In this document: positions 1 to 7,880 of the stretch, piece by piece
Layout: every line of letters begins with the position of its first letter
Position numbering within the stretch: the first letter of the stretch is position 1
Source of the DNA: an uncultured Oscillospiraceae bacterium
GTDB taxonomy: Bacteria > Bacillota_A > Clostridia > Oscillospirales > Oscillospiraceae
Assembly: GCA_944387755.1 (NCBI GenBank)
Contig: CALXGC010000078.1
Span: 1 to 25,043 of the forward strand
Reading direction: 5' to 3'
Length of the DNA stretch: 25,043 nt
Notes under the pieces: model-generated
Told to the model about the DNA's origin: nothing
What the model saw: the letters and a program-made list of their open reading frames with translations, nothing else
The model's database searches: none
Made by a program: the position numbers and the translations under genes

Positions 1-636
1 CTCCCCGTGAGGGGAGCGACCCGGTAAGGAGGTGAAAAAATGGCACGCAAAAGAATATTTCAATCCACGCTCCCCGTGAGGGGAGCGACCTACTATCAAC
101 CAGCTTCGTATGGCCTTCCAAGTGCAATTTCAATCCACGCTCCCCGTGAGGGGAGCGACAATTGCAGGAGTTGCAGGCGCGTTTTAATCATGTGATTTCA
201 ATCCACGCTCCCCGTGAGGGGAGCGACCGCTGACGGCCACTTGACTATATAACGTTTTCCGGATTTCAATCCACGCTCCCCGTGAGGGGAGCGACGCGTA
301 AAACAGCTCTACGCCCCCCGCTTTGATTCTATTTCAATCCACGCTCCCCGTGAGGGGAGCGACTCCGATGTTAGCAAAAACTGGCCAATAGTAATCAATT
401 TCAATCCACGCTCCCCGTGAGGGGAGCGACCCAGACCTGGAGGTCGTTAAGGTGCAGGCCGAAAAATTTCAATCCACGCTCCCCGTGAGGGGAGCGACTA
501 TTATTGGAGGTCGTGTTGATACTTCCCAGGGATGATTTCAATCCACGCTCCCCGTGAGGGGAGCGACCGCCATATGTTTCTTTTGGTCCGCGCCAGAATA
601 GTAATTTCAATCCACGCTCCCCGTGAGGGGAGCGAC
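1..636 (-). CRISPR. Type I-C CRISPR array (window-truncated)
   Basis: Nine full identical 33-nt repeats lie at 57-89, 127-159, 195-227, 263-295, 331-363, 398-430, 466-498, 535-567 and 604-636. The last 20 nt of a tenth repeat are at 1-20, so the array continues past the window edge. Spacers are 34-37 nt. On the minus strand each repeat begins GTCGCTCCCC and ends GGATTGAAAT, the polarity typical of type I-C, with an 8-bp stem (CGCTCCCC/GGGGAGCG) and a TCAC loop. Transcription is therefore on the minus strand, with the leader at 637-809 next to cas2. No repeat is degenerate, which suggests a recently maintained array. Spacer origins cannot be told from the sequence alone. Confidence 0.98.
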
Positions 637-809
637 AGCAAACTTGAACAGTTTTATCCGCGCTCCTTTGTACAGGGAGGACAATTTACAGGAACAGCAT
701 ACTGCATTCCGGTAAAAATGTAAAGTTTTTTCGAGACACGCTGGGGTATATGCCCCGCAGTTCCGGTGCGAACCTGCCGGGAGAAGTCTGTGCGCTTGCC
801 CTTCGCACG
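637..809 (-). promoter_or_regulatory. CRISPR leader between cas2 and the array
   Basis: This is the 173-nt gap between the cas2 stop and the first repeat. It is where a type I-C leader belongs given the repeat polarity. It contains a promoter (listed separately) and, on the cas2 side (about 740-785), an imperfect hairpin-forming stretch including GGGGCATATACCCC on the minus strand. No open frame in it looks like a gene. Confidence 0.8.
696..724 (-). promoter_or_regulatory. Candidate pre-crRNA promoter in the leader
   Basis: On the minus strand, TTTACA (724-719) and TATGCT (701-696) are separated by exactly 17 nt, close to the housekeeping sigma consensus. The predicted start near 689 is about 50 nt before the first repeat. 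Confidence 0.65.
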
Positions 810-1100
810 CTAGAGGATAAGAGGGTCTTCTGGCATATAGGTCTGCTTACAGCCGAAGTGCTCCACCTTATTCTCATAGCGTTTTCCCAGGTAATAGAAG
901 CGCAGGCTGTCCTTTTCCGGGTTCATAATGGCGCACAGCTTTGTCTGGAGCAGCCTGCACTGGGCCGGGTCCAGCAGGCATTCAAAGACAGAGTTTTGGA
1001 CCCGCTGTCCATAGTTGACGCATTGCCTGGCAATCTGTCTCAGGCGCTTCCGCCCGGCGGAGTCCTCTGTATTCACGTCGTAGGTAATTAGAACCAGCAT
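810..1100 (-). CDS. cas2: Cas2, type I-C adaptation endonuclease
   Basis: A 96-residue protein of normal Cas2 length. It opens with the family's first beta strand, LVLITYDV, which carries the conserved aspartate (D8) on its ferredoxin-like fold. It ends in a PEDPLIL tail. Cas2 dimers bridge two Cas1 dimers to integrate new spacers at the leader end. It is the last gene of the cas operon, 9 nt after cas1, and is followed directly by the leader and array, the usual type I-C order. The D8 motif and the context make the call secure. Confidence 0.96.
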   Translation of the reverse strand: MLVLITYDVNTEDSAGRKRLRQIARQCVNYGQRVQNSVFECLLDPAQCRLLQTKLCAIMNPEKDSLRFYYLGKRYENKVEHFGCKQTYMPEDPLIL

Positions 1101-1109
1101 AACCGCCCC

Positions 1110-2141
1110 TCACTTCCACAGAAACGGCGGATAGCCGTCCAGGTCTCCCCGGAGGCAGCGGGCCAGCAGCAGCGCCTGGACGTAGGGAATCAGACCCCAT
1201 TGGATTTTTTCCTGGAGATATGGATGCGTCAGCAGCTCTTTTTTTCGCTCCTGCCAGCGCTTCAGAAAGCTTCGGCGGCCTGCGTCGTTGAGAAAGACCG
1301 CGCCGTTTTCCCGAAAGTCAAAATCATTTTGTCCTACAATGCGGTTGTTGATGAGCGTCAGGACAAAACGGTCCGCCATACAGGGACGCAGCTCCTCCAT
1401 CAGGTCCAGGGCCAGAGAAATTCGCCCAGGCCGGTCCCGGTGCAGAAAGCCAGCATAGGAGTCCAGACCAACGCTCTCCAGAGCCGAGGCACAGTCGTTG
1501 GCCAACAGGCTGTAGGCGAAGGACAGCATGGCGTTCACTGGGTCCAGAGGCGGACGGCGGCTCCGGTTCTGAAAGGCGAAGAGCGGCTTTTCTCCCAGAA
1601 TCATCTGGTCGAAGACGCCGAAATAGAGCGTGGCGCCCGCGCCCTCCAGCCCACGCAGGCTGTCCAGCGAGGTCTCCTCCGCAATCTGGGGCAGAAGCTC
1701 CTTAAGCTGTCCGGAGACCGACGAGAGAGCGGCGGCGTCCAGGCGGAGCCCGTGGTCCCGCCGGGTGCGCTCCAGGCTCCAGCGGGCGTTGTAAACTTTG
1801 CCGAAAATCATGCTGCGGGCAATGCGGCAGCAGGGGCCGGGGTCGTCTGCGGTCCGGTACTGAGCGCGGCGCAGCAGCACGTTTCCTGTGCTCCGCCCTG
1901 TGACGCGGGCCAGAAAGCGGCCCCGCGGCGTACAAAACGCCAGAGAGACGTCCCGCTCCGCGCACGCCCCCATCAGTGCGGTGGACGCGCCGGGGTAGGA
2001 GAACGATACAATTCCGGACAGCGTGTGCAGAGGATAGCGGGCAATCTCCTGCCTGTCCCGGTTTGCCACAACGTTTTCTCCGTCCAGGGACAGATAGACG
2101 TCCTCGCTGGTGACAAACAGCGTGTTGAGCAAAGGTTTCAT
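1110..2141 (-). CDS. cas1: Cas1, type I-C spacer integrase
   Basis: A 343-residue integrase of the Cas1-Cas2 adaptation complex. The C-terminal helical domain shows the metal-binding residues E166 (in RGLEGAGA), H234 (in GFLHRDRPGR) and D246/E249, spaced as in the family. The N-terminal half is the beta-rich dimerisation domain. The start at 2141 was chosen because its ATG overlaps the cas4 stop in an ATGA, giving family length. The open frame runs on upstream, but that extension is cas4 read in another frame. Cas1, Cas2 and the PAM-selecting Cas4 are together here, so adaptation looks complete. Confidence 0.97.
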   Translation of the reverse strand: MKPLLNTLFVTSEDVYLSLDGENVVANRDRQEIARYPLHTLSGIVSFSYPGASTALMGACAERDVSLAFCTPRGRFLARVTGRSTGNVLLRRAQYRTADDPGPCCRIARSMIFGKVYNARWSLERTRRDHGLRLDAAALSSVSGQLKELLPQIAEETSLDSLRGLEGAGATLYFGVFDQMILGEKPLFAFQNRSRRPPLDPVNAMLSFAYSLLANDCASALESVGLDSYAGFLHRDRPGRISLALDLMEELRPCMADRFVLTLINNRIVGQNDFDFRENGAVFLNDAGRRSFLKRWQERKKELLTHPYLQEKIQWGLIPYVQALLLARCLRGDLDGYPPFLWK

Positions 2142-2803
2142 GGCAATTCCTCCAGCGCGTGTTTCAAATAGCTGGATACCGGCTCCCGCCTGGCCAGCTG
2201 CGGCAGGCACAGGTCTTTCAGAGAACAGGCCTTGCAGGACTGGGTGGGTTTTGCCCTGGGTGTGTGGCCTCGCCGGCTGTACTGGTGCATTTCCTCCGCG
2301 AAACGGCAGACCTGCTGGCGCAGCTCCTGGGAGAAGAGCACCGGCGTGCGCCGCCGGGGCTCCCCATAGTACAGGGCCCCGTCCGGAATGGCGCAGCACA
2401 GCATTTCCTCCAGACACATAGCCTGGGCGCAGAGCTGAAGCTCGTCCGCCTGATGGCTCTTGGGCCTGCCCCTTTTGTACTCCACAGGATAGGGCAGCCA
2501 CAGTCCCTCCTCGCCCAGGAGGGGAACCCCCTCCGGCGTGCGGTGAAATTCCACCACGTCGCACTGGCCGGACAGGCCCAGGCTGTGGGAGACGACGGGC
2601 AGCCCCCGGAGAATCAGAGTATCCCCCCGGCGCTCCCGGAGAGCCTCGTCGTGGGCTCTCCGGTGCAGCAGGTCCCCCTCCACGGTGGCCAGGTTGTCCG
2701 TCCACTGCTGCTCCAGGTGAATCAGCGCCCACTGGCGGCGGCAGAAGGCGAAGTGCTGAATGCCGGAGAGCTGGAGCAGCTCCTCATCCTGGTACATGGT
2801 CAC
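2138..2803 (-). CDS. cas4: Cas4, RecB-like nuclease for PAM-dependent adaptation
   Basis: A 221-residue protein of the type I-C Cas4 family. The four iron-sulfur cysteines are present as C21 (in FCRRQW) and C190, C193 and C199 (SCKACSLKDLC). The RecB nuclease residues are H47, D82 (GQCDVVEF), E108 and K110 (PVEYKRG), followed by a QADELQLCAQAMCLEE helix. In type I-C, Cas4 joins Cas1-Cas2 and trims prespacers with the right PAM. The start is GTG at 2803, which overlaps the cas7 stop (GTGA); an in-frame ATG lies two codons later. Its stop overlaps the cas1 start, so translation is probably coupled. Confidence 0.96.
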   Translation of the reverse strand: MTMYQDEELLQLSGIQHFAFCRRQWALIHLEQQWTDNLATVEGDLLHRRAHDEALRERRGDTLILRGLPVVSHSLGLSGQCDVVEFHRTPEGVPLLGEEGLWLPYPVEYKRGRPKSHQADELQLCAQAMCLEEMLCCAIPDGALYYGEPRRRTPVLFSQELRQQVCRFAEEMHQYSRRGHTPRAKPTQSCKACSLKDLCLPQLARREPVSSYLKHALEELP

Positions 2804-3696
2804 ACCATCCGCCGGCAGGTCACGCCTTCAGGGAGAGCGGCCTCGTTCACCGTCACCTGATAGTCCCGGTAGGAGCGGGCGGGGGAGGGGTCGCCTGGAT
2901 TGACGCGGCGGACTGTGACAGTCTCAAAGAGCTTCCAGGCCGGAGCACAGCCCAGCTCGCCGTCGTGCTGGAAGACAATCAGCTCCCGCACGGCCATTTT
3001 GCCGCGGGCGGCGGAGCGGTCGTGCTCAAACATGTTCAAAATGGCCGTCCACAGCAGCTCCAGGTCCTCCTGGGAGAAGCCGGTGGCCTTCCGGGCCAGG
3101 TTGGCGGAGACATAGCCCTCGCAACGGTAGAGGCCGTAGGGAACAATGTACTTCCGGCCCATCTCCGTCCCCTTTTTCTCGGCGTCCGTCTCGGTAGTGA
3201 TTGCCACGCGGGTGATAGTCACTTCCTGGGGAACGATGGGTTCCACGCTGCGGGCAAAGCCCAGCTGTACCGGTCCCCGAACCTGACCGCAGTTGAGGGC
3301 GGCCTTCACAAAGGTGGTCATCACCGCGCCGAAGGTACGGATGTCATAGAAATTGGCGCACATCCAGTCCCGGATTTTTCGGTCCAGGTCGGGGTTGGCC
3401 TTCTTCTTCTCCTTCACCGACTTCTCGTCCACATCCAGAGCCTTGTAGGCTTCGGCGTCGCTGCGGTTCAGGGGCACGCCGTCTTTCACATAGATGCGGT
3501 AGCCGGGGGCGTCCTCCTTCACCGTCTCCACATAATTGCGGATTTTCCGCTTCAGGCACACGTCGGTGACAATGCCCAGACCGGTTTCCGGGTCCACGCG
3601 GGGCATGTTGCCTGCGTCGGGGTCGCCGTTGGGGTTGCCGTTCTCTACGTCGAACAGAATGACAAATTCATAACGGTTTTTAATGGGGTCAGACAT
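2800..3696 (-). CDS. cas7c: Cas7 (Csd2), Cascade backbone subunit, type I-C
   Basis: A 298-residue RAMP protein that coats the crRNA spacer in the I-C Cascade. Near the N terminus it has the family signature FDVENGNPNGDPDAGNMPR, followed by TDVCLKRKIRN. Further on are FGAVMT and GPVQLGFARSVEPI segments typical of Csd2. The ATG at 3696 was chosen because it is preceded by a strong AGGAGG site and matches family length; the frame stays open upstream only as a shadow of cas8c. It starts 1 nt after the cas8c stop, so its ribosome binding site lies inside the end of cas8c. Confidence 0.97.
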   Translation of the reverse strand: MSDPIKNRYEFVILFDVENGNPNGDPDAGNMPRVDPETGLGIVTDVCLKRKIRNYVETVKEDAPGYRIYVKDGVPLNRSDAEAYKALDVDEKSVKEKKKANPDLDRKIRDWMCANFYDIRTFGAVMTTFVKAALNCGQVRGPVQLGFARSVEPIVPQEVTITRVAITTETDAEKKGTEMGRKYIVPYGLYRCEGYVSANLARKATGFSQEDLELLWTAILNMFEHDRSAARGKMAVRELIVFQHDGELGCAPAWKLFETVTVRRVNPGDPSPARSYRDYQVTVNEAALPEGVTCRRMV

Positions 3697-3697
3697 G

Positions 3698-5458
3698 TTA
3701 CTTCTCCTCCTTTTTCTGATAGCGGGCCTGGGTCTGGTGGTAGTAGCCAAGCTGGAACGCGCCCTGCTGGGGCAGGCTCATGCGGGCGGGGTAATTCTCG
3801 CCCAGACGGGCGCACAGCTCCGTGAGCTGTTTTTCGTAGAAAACGGCCAGTCCGGCGTTGTTCCCGCGCAGCTTCTTCAGGTGCTTCTGGGCCAGGTTGA
3901 CCAGCACAGGGAAGACCACGGCGGGGGTGGACCCGGCGGAGTTGAAATACTTGTCCCTGATGGTGGCGTTAATGCCGGGATTGGCGGCTGTCTGGACGGC
4001 CTCCAGGACAGAGAACAGCCGGCCCAGGGTGTAGGGGATGTTGGTACTCTCTTCCTTAAGGGACACGGTGAGGACCTCCTTCGGTATGTCGGGATGGGGA
4101 TTTTGTAAATAATAGGCTTTCAGAATGGCCGCCCGGCCCCGCGTGATTTTCCGGTCCGCACGGATACGCAGGGTGACGCCGTTGAGCAGGGTAGCCGGGT
4201 AGCGGGTGTTGTTCAAAACCGCCCGCAGGACCGCTCCGGCCAGGTTGGGGGAGGGGGACTTGTTGCTGGAGTTTTGGTTCACCGTCTCGTCCAGCAGCTT
4301 CCACAGGGACAGCGTCTCGAACTTGTCAGAGGCGGGGCGGACAATCTCCAGCCGGTCATAGTGGGCCTGGACGTTTTTGAGCAAATTACCAAAGCTGTTG
4401 TGCAGGAAGAACCGCACGGACAGCCGGGCGGCGTTGGGGGAGAGAGCAAGGACATAGAAGTCCATATTGGGGTCCAGCTTCTCCCCCTCACAGACCACCG
4501 GCTGGCCGGAACAAAGGGTTTTGACCATCCCCTGCATATCGGCGGCGGTGTAGGAGACGCCGCCGAAGCACGCCCCGCCGAACAGGGCGGTATAGGCCGG
4601 CTTGGCGTTTTTGGCCCAGCACACCACTGTGGCGTCGCCCAACCGGTAGACGTGGTCCCGGTCAGAGAGCAGGTGGTTCAGAGCGGCGGTGTAGGCGAAG
4701 GCGGCGTATTTACTGGTTGGAGCGTTTAAATTCTGTTCCTTGCCGTAGGAGCAGAAGGCCGGGGCGTTGAAGGAGACAAGGGCCGCGCCGCTGGACTGGG
4801 CGCCGGTCACGTTTTTGATAGCGGGGTGGACGGACTCCACAGGGCCCTCCTCTCCCGTCACCAGACAGATTCCCCTGGGGGCGTCCTCTGTCCGGCTGTA
4901 GAAGCGGTCCCAGGCCTGCCGGACGGCGGGGTCGTCATGGACAAATCCGTCCTCCGTCCGGAATACCAGGTTTGCCCCGGAGAGAATTTCTTCCAGATGG
5001 TCTGCCAGCACCGGATTTTCTTTGGCCTTCTCCGGTTCCCAGGCGCGGAAGAAGGACAGCAGCGCCTGGGCGGCGGGGGTGTTCACCCCGTCCAGCACCT
5101 GTTCATGGAGCGCCCGGCAGGCTGAAAAGCAGTCCAGGGTACGTTTTGTCTTGTCCTTTTCCCCCTTGTCCTTATTTTCGTCATATGCCCCCAGAATGTA
5201 GCTGGCGTTGTCGCACAGAAAATTGGCGGCGATTCCCACCGTCCGTTTCACTGGGGCGGGGAGAATGAAGCTCCGGGGAGCCAGAACCGTTTTCTTGCCC
5301 CTGACCTGCTGGGTCAGGAGGGGGAGCGCCTGTTCCAATTCGCCGCCGCCGCTGATTTGCAGGGCGAACGATACCTTCACCGGCGACCAGCCGGGGGCGG
5401 CGATGTTGCCCTCCCGCTCCAGGGCCTGGTAGTACTGGGTCAGCGCCTGTAGAATCAT
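3698..5458 (-). CDS. cas8c: Cas8c (Csd1), Cascade large subunit
   Basis: A 586-residue protein of the Cas8c/Csd1 family, the large subunit that recognises the PAM and recruits Cas3. In several type I-C systems an internal start within cas8c also yields the small subunit Cas11; no separate cas11 gene is seen here, so that applies as an inference. Family-like segments include VTGEEGPVESVHPAIKNVTGAQSS cut short here as CLVTGEEGPVESVHPAIK, and the conserved VSFNAPAFCSYGKEQ-N stretch followed by ALNHLL. The ATG at 5458 overlaps the cas5c stop (ATGA). The call rests on these segments, length and gene order. Confidence 0.95.
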   Translation of the reverse strand: MILQALTQYYQALEREGNIAAPGWSPVKVSFALQISGGGELEQALPLLTQQVRGKKTVLAPRSFILPAPVKRTVGIAANFLCDNASYILGAYDENKDKGEKDKTKRTLDCFSACRALHEQVLDGVNTPAAQALLSFFRAWEPEKAKENPVLADHLEEILSGANLVFRTEDGFVHDDPAVRQAWDRFYSRTEDAPRGICLVTGEEGPVESVHPAIKNVTGAQSSGAALVSFNAPAFCSYGKEQNLNAPTSKYAAFAYTAALNHLLSDRDHVYRLGDATVVCWAKNAKPAYTALFGGACFGGVSYTAADMQGMVKTLCSGQPVVCEGEKLDPNMDFYVLALSPNAARLSVRFFLHNSFGNLLKNVQAHYDRLEIVRPASDKFETLSLWKLLDETVNQNSSNKSPSPNLAGAVLRAVLNNTRYPATLLNGVTLRIRADRKITRGRAAILKAYYLQNPHPDIPKEVLTVSLKEESTNIPYTLGRLFSVLEAVQTAANPGINATIRDKYFNSAGSTPAVVFPVLVNLAQKHLKKLRGNNAGLAVFYEKQLTELCARLGENYPARMSLPQQGAFQLGYYHQTQARYQKKEEK

Positions 5459-6117
5459 CCCCGCACCTCCCCGCTGTTCCGGAGCGGGACATGGAGCACT
5501 CCGTCCTCCAGCGTGCCGCGGAAGAACAGAGGCCGGATGTCCGCCGGGTCTGTGTAGTCCATATCGTACAGCATCCACCCCAGGTCCCGGACGCCCTCCA
5601 GCTCTTCCGGGCAGGTGGGAAGCTGGCGGCACATTCGGAACTGGGCGGGAAACTCACGGCAGCCGAAGCAGGGCTGGTGGTAGAACTGGCCTCTCTGGAT
5701 GCGCCGCTTTACAATGTCCTGAAATTTGCCGGGGTTGTCGCTGGGGGCGGCCCGCTCAGTCATTTCAAAGTGGGCCTCAATGACATAGCGCACGTCCCGC
5801 AGCAGCAGGGCGGCCCGCTGCTGGATGTCGTCCTGAGTGCACAGGTACAGCGCTCCAGAACCCCGCTCCATGACGGTGCGGGCGGTTCTGGCAGGAACGG
5901 TGGATTTGACCTCGTTGCGCCTGATGTTGGTGAAGCGGATGGGGGCGCACACGTGAATGCGGTCCACAACCCACCGCAGGCCGGGGTGCCAGTAGATGGC
6001 CTCGATGAGGCCGCGGGCGGCGGAGGGCGTCATCACGTCATAGCTCACCCGCTCCGTCTTCATCTCCGGGCGGGTAAACAGGGCGTAGTCCCCCCAGACC
6101 TCCAATTGAATCGACAC
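5455..6117 (-). CDS. cas5c: Cas5c (Cas5d), crRNA-processing Cascade subunit
   Basis: A 220-residue protein. In type I-C there is no Cas6; Cas5c cuts the repeat hairpin and stays bound to the 5' handle. Visible family segments are YDVMTPSAARGLIEAIYWHP (residues 26-45), the PIRFTNIRRNEVKS stretch, DVRYVIEAHF, and CFGCREFPAQF. The start is GTG at 6117, with AGAGGAGTG about 8 nt upstream; no in-frame ATG gives a better start. It is the first gene of the operon, reading from the promoter at 6164-6192, and overlaps cas8c by 4 nt. In most type I-C loci cas3 would precede it; here spoIIM-xerD intervenes. Confidence 0.96.
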   Translation of the reverse strand: MSIQLEVWGDYALFTRPEMKTERVSYDVMTPSAARGLIEAIYWHPGLRWVVDRIHVCAPIRFTNIRRNEVKSTVPARTARTVMERGSGALYLCTQDDIQQRAALLLRDVRYVIEAHFEMTERAAPSDNPGKFQDIVKRRIQRGQFYHQPCFGCREFPAQFRMCRQLPTCPEELEGVRDLGWMLYDMDYTDPADIRPLFFRGTLEDGVLHVPLRNSGEVRG

Positions 6118-6163
6118 AGGCGTTCACTCCTCTCTGTCTAATTTTGTAAGGTTGGATGGATTC

Positions 6164-6192
6164 ATCCTATCACAAGACCTGAGCCGTGTCAA
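6164..6192 (-). promoter_or_regulatory. Promoter of the cas5c-cas2 operon
   Basis: On the minus strand a perfect TTGACA (6192-6187) and TAGGAT (6169-6164) are 17 nt apart, with a predicted start near 6157, about 40 nt before the cas5c GTG. It makes the operon independent of cas3. Confidence 0.75.
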
Positions 6193-6218
6193 ATTTTAGA
6201 GAAAATCACAAAAAACAC

Positions 6219-6247
6219 TTGCGGGAACGGCGAATGCGCGGTATAGT
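6219..6247 (+). promoter_or_regulatory. Candidate vegetative promoter for spoIIM-xerD
   Basis: TTGCGG (6219-6224) and TATAGT (6242-6247) with a 17-nt spacer. It is divergent from the cas operon promoter; the two -35 elements are only 26 nt apart. Confidence 0.5.
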
Positions 6248-6266
6248 TTTGATGGACTCTCCGGGC

Positions 6267-6295
6267 GTCTATTTTTTTGCGCCGGTTCATAGGCT
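6267..6295 (+). promoter_or_regulatory. Candidate sporulation (SigE-like) promoter of spoIIM
   Basis: GTCTATT (6267-6273) and CATAGGCT (6288-6295) are 14 nt apart. This fits a mother-cell sigma-E pattern (ATATT-like -35, CATA-type -10), and spoIIM is a known sigma-E gene in Bacillus subtilis. The same architecture recurs before cwlD and the gene at 24224. Confidence 0.5.
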
Positions 6296-6315
6296 GAGAG
6301 GGAGAGGTGACAGCC

Positions 6316-6936
6316 ATGAAGCGACGCGGCGACACGGAGCGTGGTCCGGCCCTGTACCGGCTGGGACCCCTGACCGTCCTGGGGTGCGCCTTCGCCCTGG
6401 GCGGCGTGCTGGGCGGAGCGCTGGCCGGCCTGATTGCCGGAGAGGCCGCCCAAAATCTGAAGGACTTTTTGGTGGACTATCTGACCGCCGCTCAGAACGG
6501 GGAGATTGCGGCGGAGTTCTGGCCCATGGCCTGGGAGCAGGGGCGCTTTTTTCTGGGCGCCTGCCTGCTGGGCGTCACCGCCCTGGGCACGGCTGGAATT
6601 CCGGCGCTGTTCTGTGTGCGGGGCTTTCTGTTTTCATTTTCCGTGGCCGCCTTCTGCCGGATCTTTGGACCGGCGGGCCTGGCGCCTGCGTTGTGTTTGT
6701 TTGGACTGCCGGCCTTTTTATGGGCTCCGGCGCTGTTTTTGGCGGGAACCCAGTGCCTGGAGGGGTCATACGCCCTTCTCCGGCGGGCCCTGGGGGACGG
6801 CCGCGTCCCGCTGCCCCACAGCTCGGACTACTGGGGCAGGCTGGCCCTGTACGGGCTGGGACTTGCGTTGTGTGTGGCGCTGGAGTGCGCGGCGGCCCCC
6901 CTTCTGCTGGAGGCCGCGGCCCGGTTTGTGCTGTAG
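6316..6936 (+). CDS. spoIIM: Stage II sporulation protein M family membrane protein
   Basis: A 206-residue protein with about five hydrophobic segments (roughly residues 19-42, 77-99, 103-145 as two, and 174-200). A polar stretch with NLKDFLVDYLTAAQNGE follows the first segment, as in SpoIIM. In Bacillus SpoIIM acts with SpoIID and SpoIIP in septal peptidoglycan remodelling for engulfment of the forespore. The ATG at 6316 has GAGGGAGAGG 8 nt upstream; an upstream in-frame GTG at 6307 overlaps that site and is less likely. The stop is followed by xerD, the same neighbour as in other Firmicutes, which supports the call. Sequence identity to SpoIIM could not be measured here. Confidence 0.8.
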   Translation: MKRRGDTERGPALYRLGPLTVLGCAFALGGVLGGALAGLIAGEAAQNLKDFLVDYLTAAQNGEIAAEFWPMAWEQGRFFLGACLLGVTALGTAGIPALFCVRGFLFSFSVAAFCRIFGPAGLAPALCLFGLPAFLWAPALFLAGTQCLEGSYALLRRALGDGRVPLPHSSDYWGRLALYGLGLALCVALECAAAPLLLEAAARFVL

Positions 6937-6969
6937 TTGGAAAGGAAACAGAGAGAGGAAGATGTCCCC

Positions 6970-7836
6970 GTGTCAGATCTGCTGAAAATCTATGAGGAGT
7001 ACCTGAAGACAGAGAAAAAAGCGTCCCCAAACACCGTCAGTTCCTATCTGCGGGATGTGCGCCAGTTCCAGGCGGCCATGGGGGAGAGGGACCTGGAGGA
7101 GGTCCTGCCCCAGGACGTGGAGCGCTATGCCGCGTCCCTGGACGAGAGGGGGAAGTCGGCGGCTACCGTCACCCGCTGCGTGGCGTCTCTGAAATCGTTT
7201 TACAGCTGTCTGGCCGCCCGAAAGCTGGTGCAGCAGAACCCCGCCCAGGGGGTGGTTCCCGCCAGGGTGGAGCGCAGGCTCCCGGAGATTCTCACCGGCA
7301 GAGAGGTGGAGCTGTTCCTGAAGCAGCCGGACCTCTCCGACCCCAAGGGGCGGCGGGACCGGGCCATGCTGGAGCTGCTGTACGCCACGGGAATCCGGGT
7401 CAGCGAGCTGATTGCCCTGAACCTGGACGACCTGGACCTGGACGGCGGCATAATCCGCTGCACCAGCAAGGGCAGGACCCGGACCATCCCCCTGTACGCC
7501 GCCCTCCCGTCCCTGCGGGACTATCTGTACCAGGTGCGCCCCAAGCTGGTGGACGCCCCGGAGACCGCCGCCCTGTTTGTCAACATGAACGGCGAGCGCA
7601 TGAGCCGCCAGGGCTTCTGGAAGCTGATGAAGCACTATCAGGAGAAGGCCGGCATCCAAAAGGACGTCACCCCCCACACCCTGCGCCACTCCTTCGCCGC
7701 CCACCTGCTGGAGAGCGGGGCCGACCTGCGGTCCATTCAGGAGATTCTGGGCCATGCGGACATCTCCTCCACCCAGGTCTACTCCCGCCTCCTCCACCGG
7801 CAGCACAGGGACGCGGACCGGAAACACACAAGATAG
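6970..7836 (+). CDS. xerD: Tyrosine recombinase XerD (chromosome dimer resolution)
   Basis: A 288-residue tyrosine recombinase with an N-terminal SAM-like core-binding domain (residues about 1-90) and a C-terminal catalytic domain. All catalytic residues are present: R143 (ATGIRVSEL), K167 (TSKGRTR), H236 and R239 (HTLRH), H262 (GHADISS) and the nucleophile Y271 (TQVY). XerD with its partner resolves chromosome dimers at dif. The GTG at 6970 is preceded by AGAGGAAG at about 8 nt; a TTG at 6937 directly after the spoIIM stop is possible but has no site. The pairing with spoIIM indicates the housekeeping gene rather than a phage or CRISPR-linked integrase. The last residues (ADRKHTR) lack the usual HPRA ending. 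Confidence 0.85.
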   Translation: MSDLLKIYEEYLKTEKKASPNTVSSYLRDVRQFQAAMGERDLEEVLPQDVERYAASLDERGKSAATVTRCVASLKSFYSCLAARKLVQQNPAQGVVPARVERRLPEILTGREVELFLKQPDLSDPKGRRDRAMLELLYATGIRVSELIALNLDDLDLDGGIIRCTSKGRTRTIPLYAALPSLRDYLYQVRPKLVDAPETAALFVNMNGERMSRQGFWKLMKHYQEKAGIQKDVTPHTLRHSFAAHLLESGADLRSIQEILGHADISSTQVYSRLLHRQHRDADRKHTR

Positions 7837-7840
7837 CCTG

Positions 7841-7878
7841 CGGCGCGGAGCACGGAAGAGGCTCCGCGCCGTGCTTTT
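7841..7878 (+). terminator. Rho-independent terminator after xerD
   Basis: An 11-bp GC stem (CGGCGCGGAGC with GCTCCGCGCCG) is followed by TGCTTTTG. It lies between the convergent xerD and cas3 genes. The U-run is only on the plus strand, so it mainly serves xerD. Confidence 0.75.
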
Positions 7879-7880
7879 GT

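Noticed and set aside
1..636. Array leader on the low-coordinate side
   Set aside because: Repeat polarity and the adjacent cas2 place the leader at 637-809.
401..723. Short reading frames across the CRISPR array (peptides with ISIHAPREGSD or RSPHGERGLK)
   Set aside because: They are translations of the repeat units themselves; such repeat-derived peptides are common false genes.
2142..2732. N-terminal extension of cas1 to a 540-residue protein
   Set aside because: The added part overlaps cas4 in another frame, and the ATG at 2141 with the ATGA overlap gives normal Cas1 length.
6970..7836. xerD as a CRISPR-linked or phage integrase
   Set aside because: It follows spoIIM as in other Firmicutes and has XerD length and motifs; no phage genes or attachment repeats were seen nearby.
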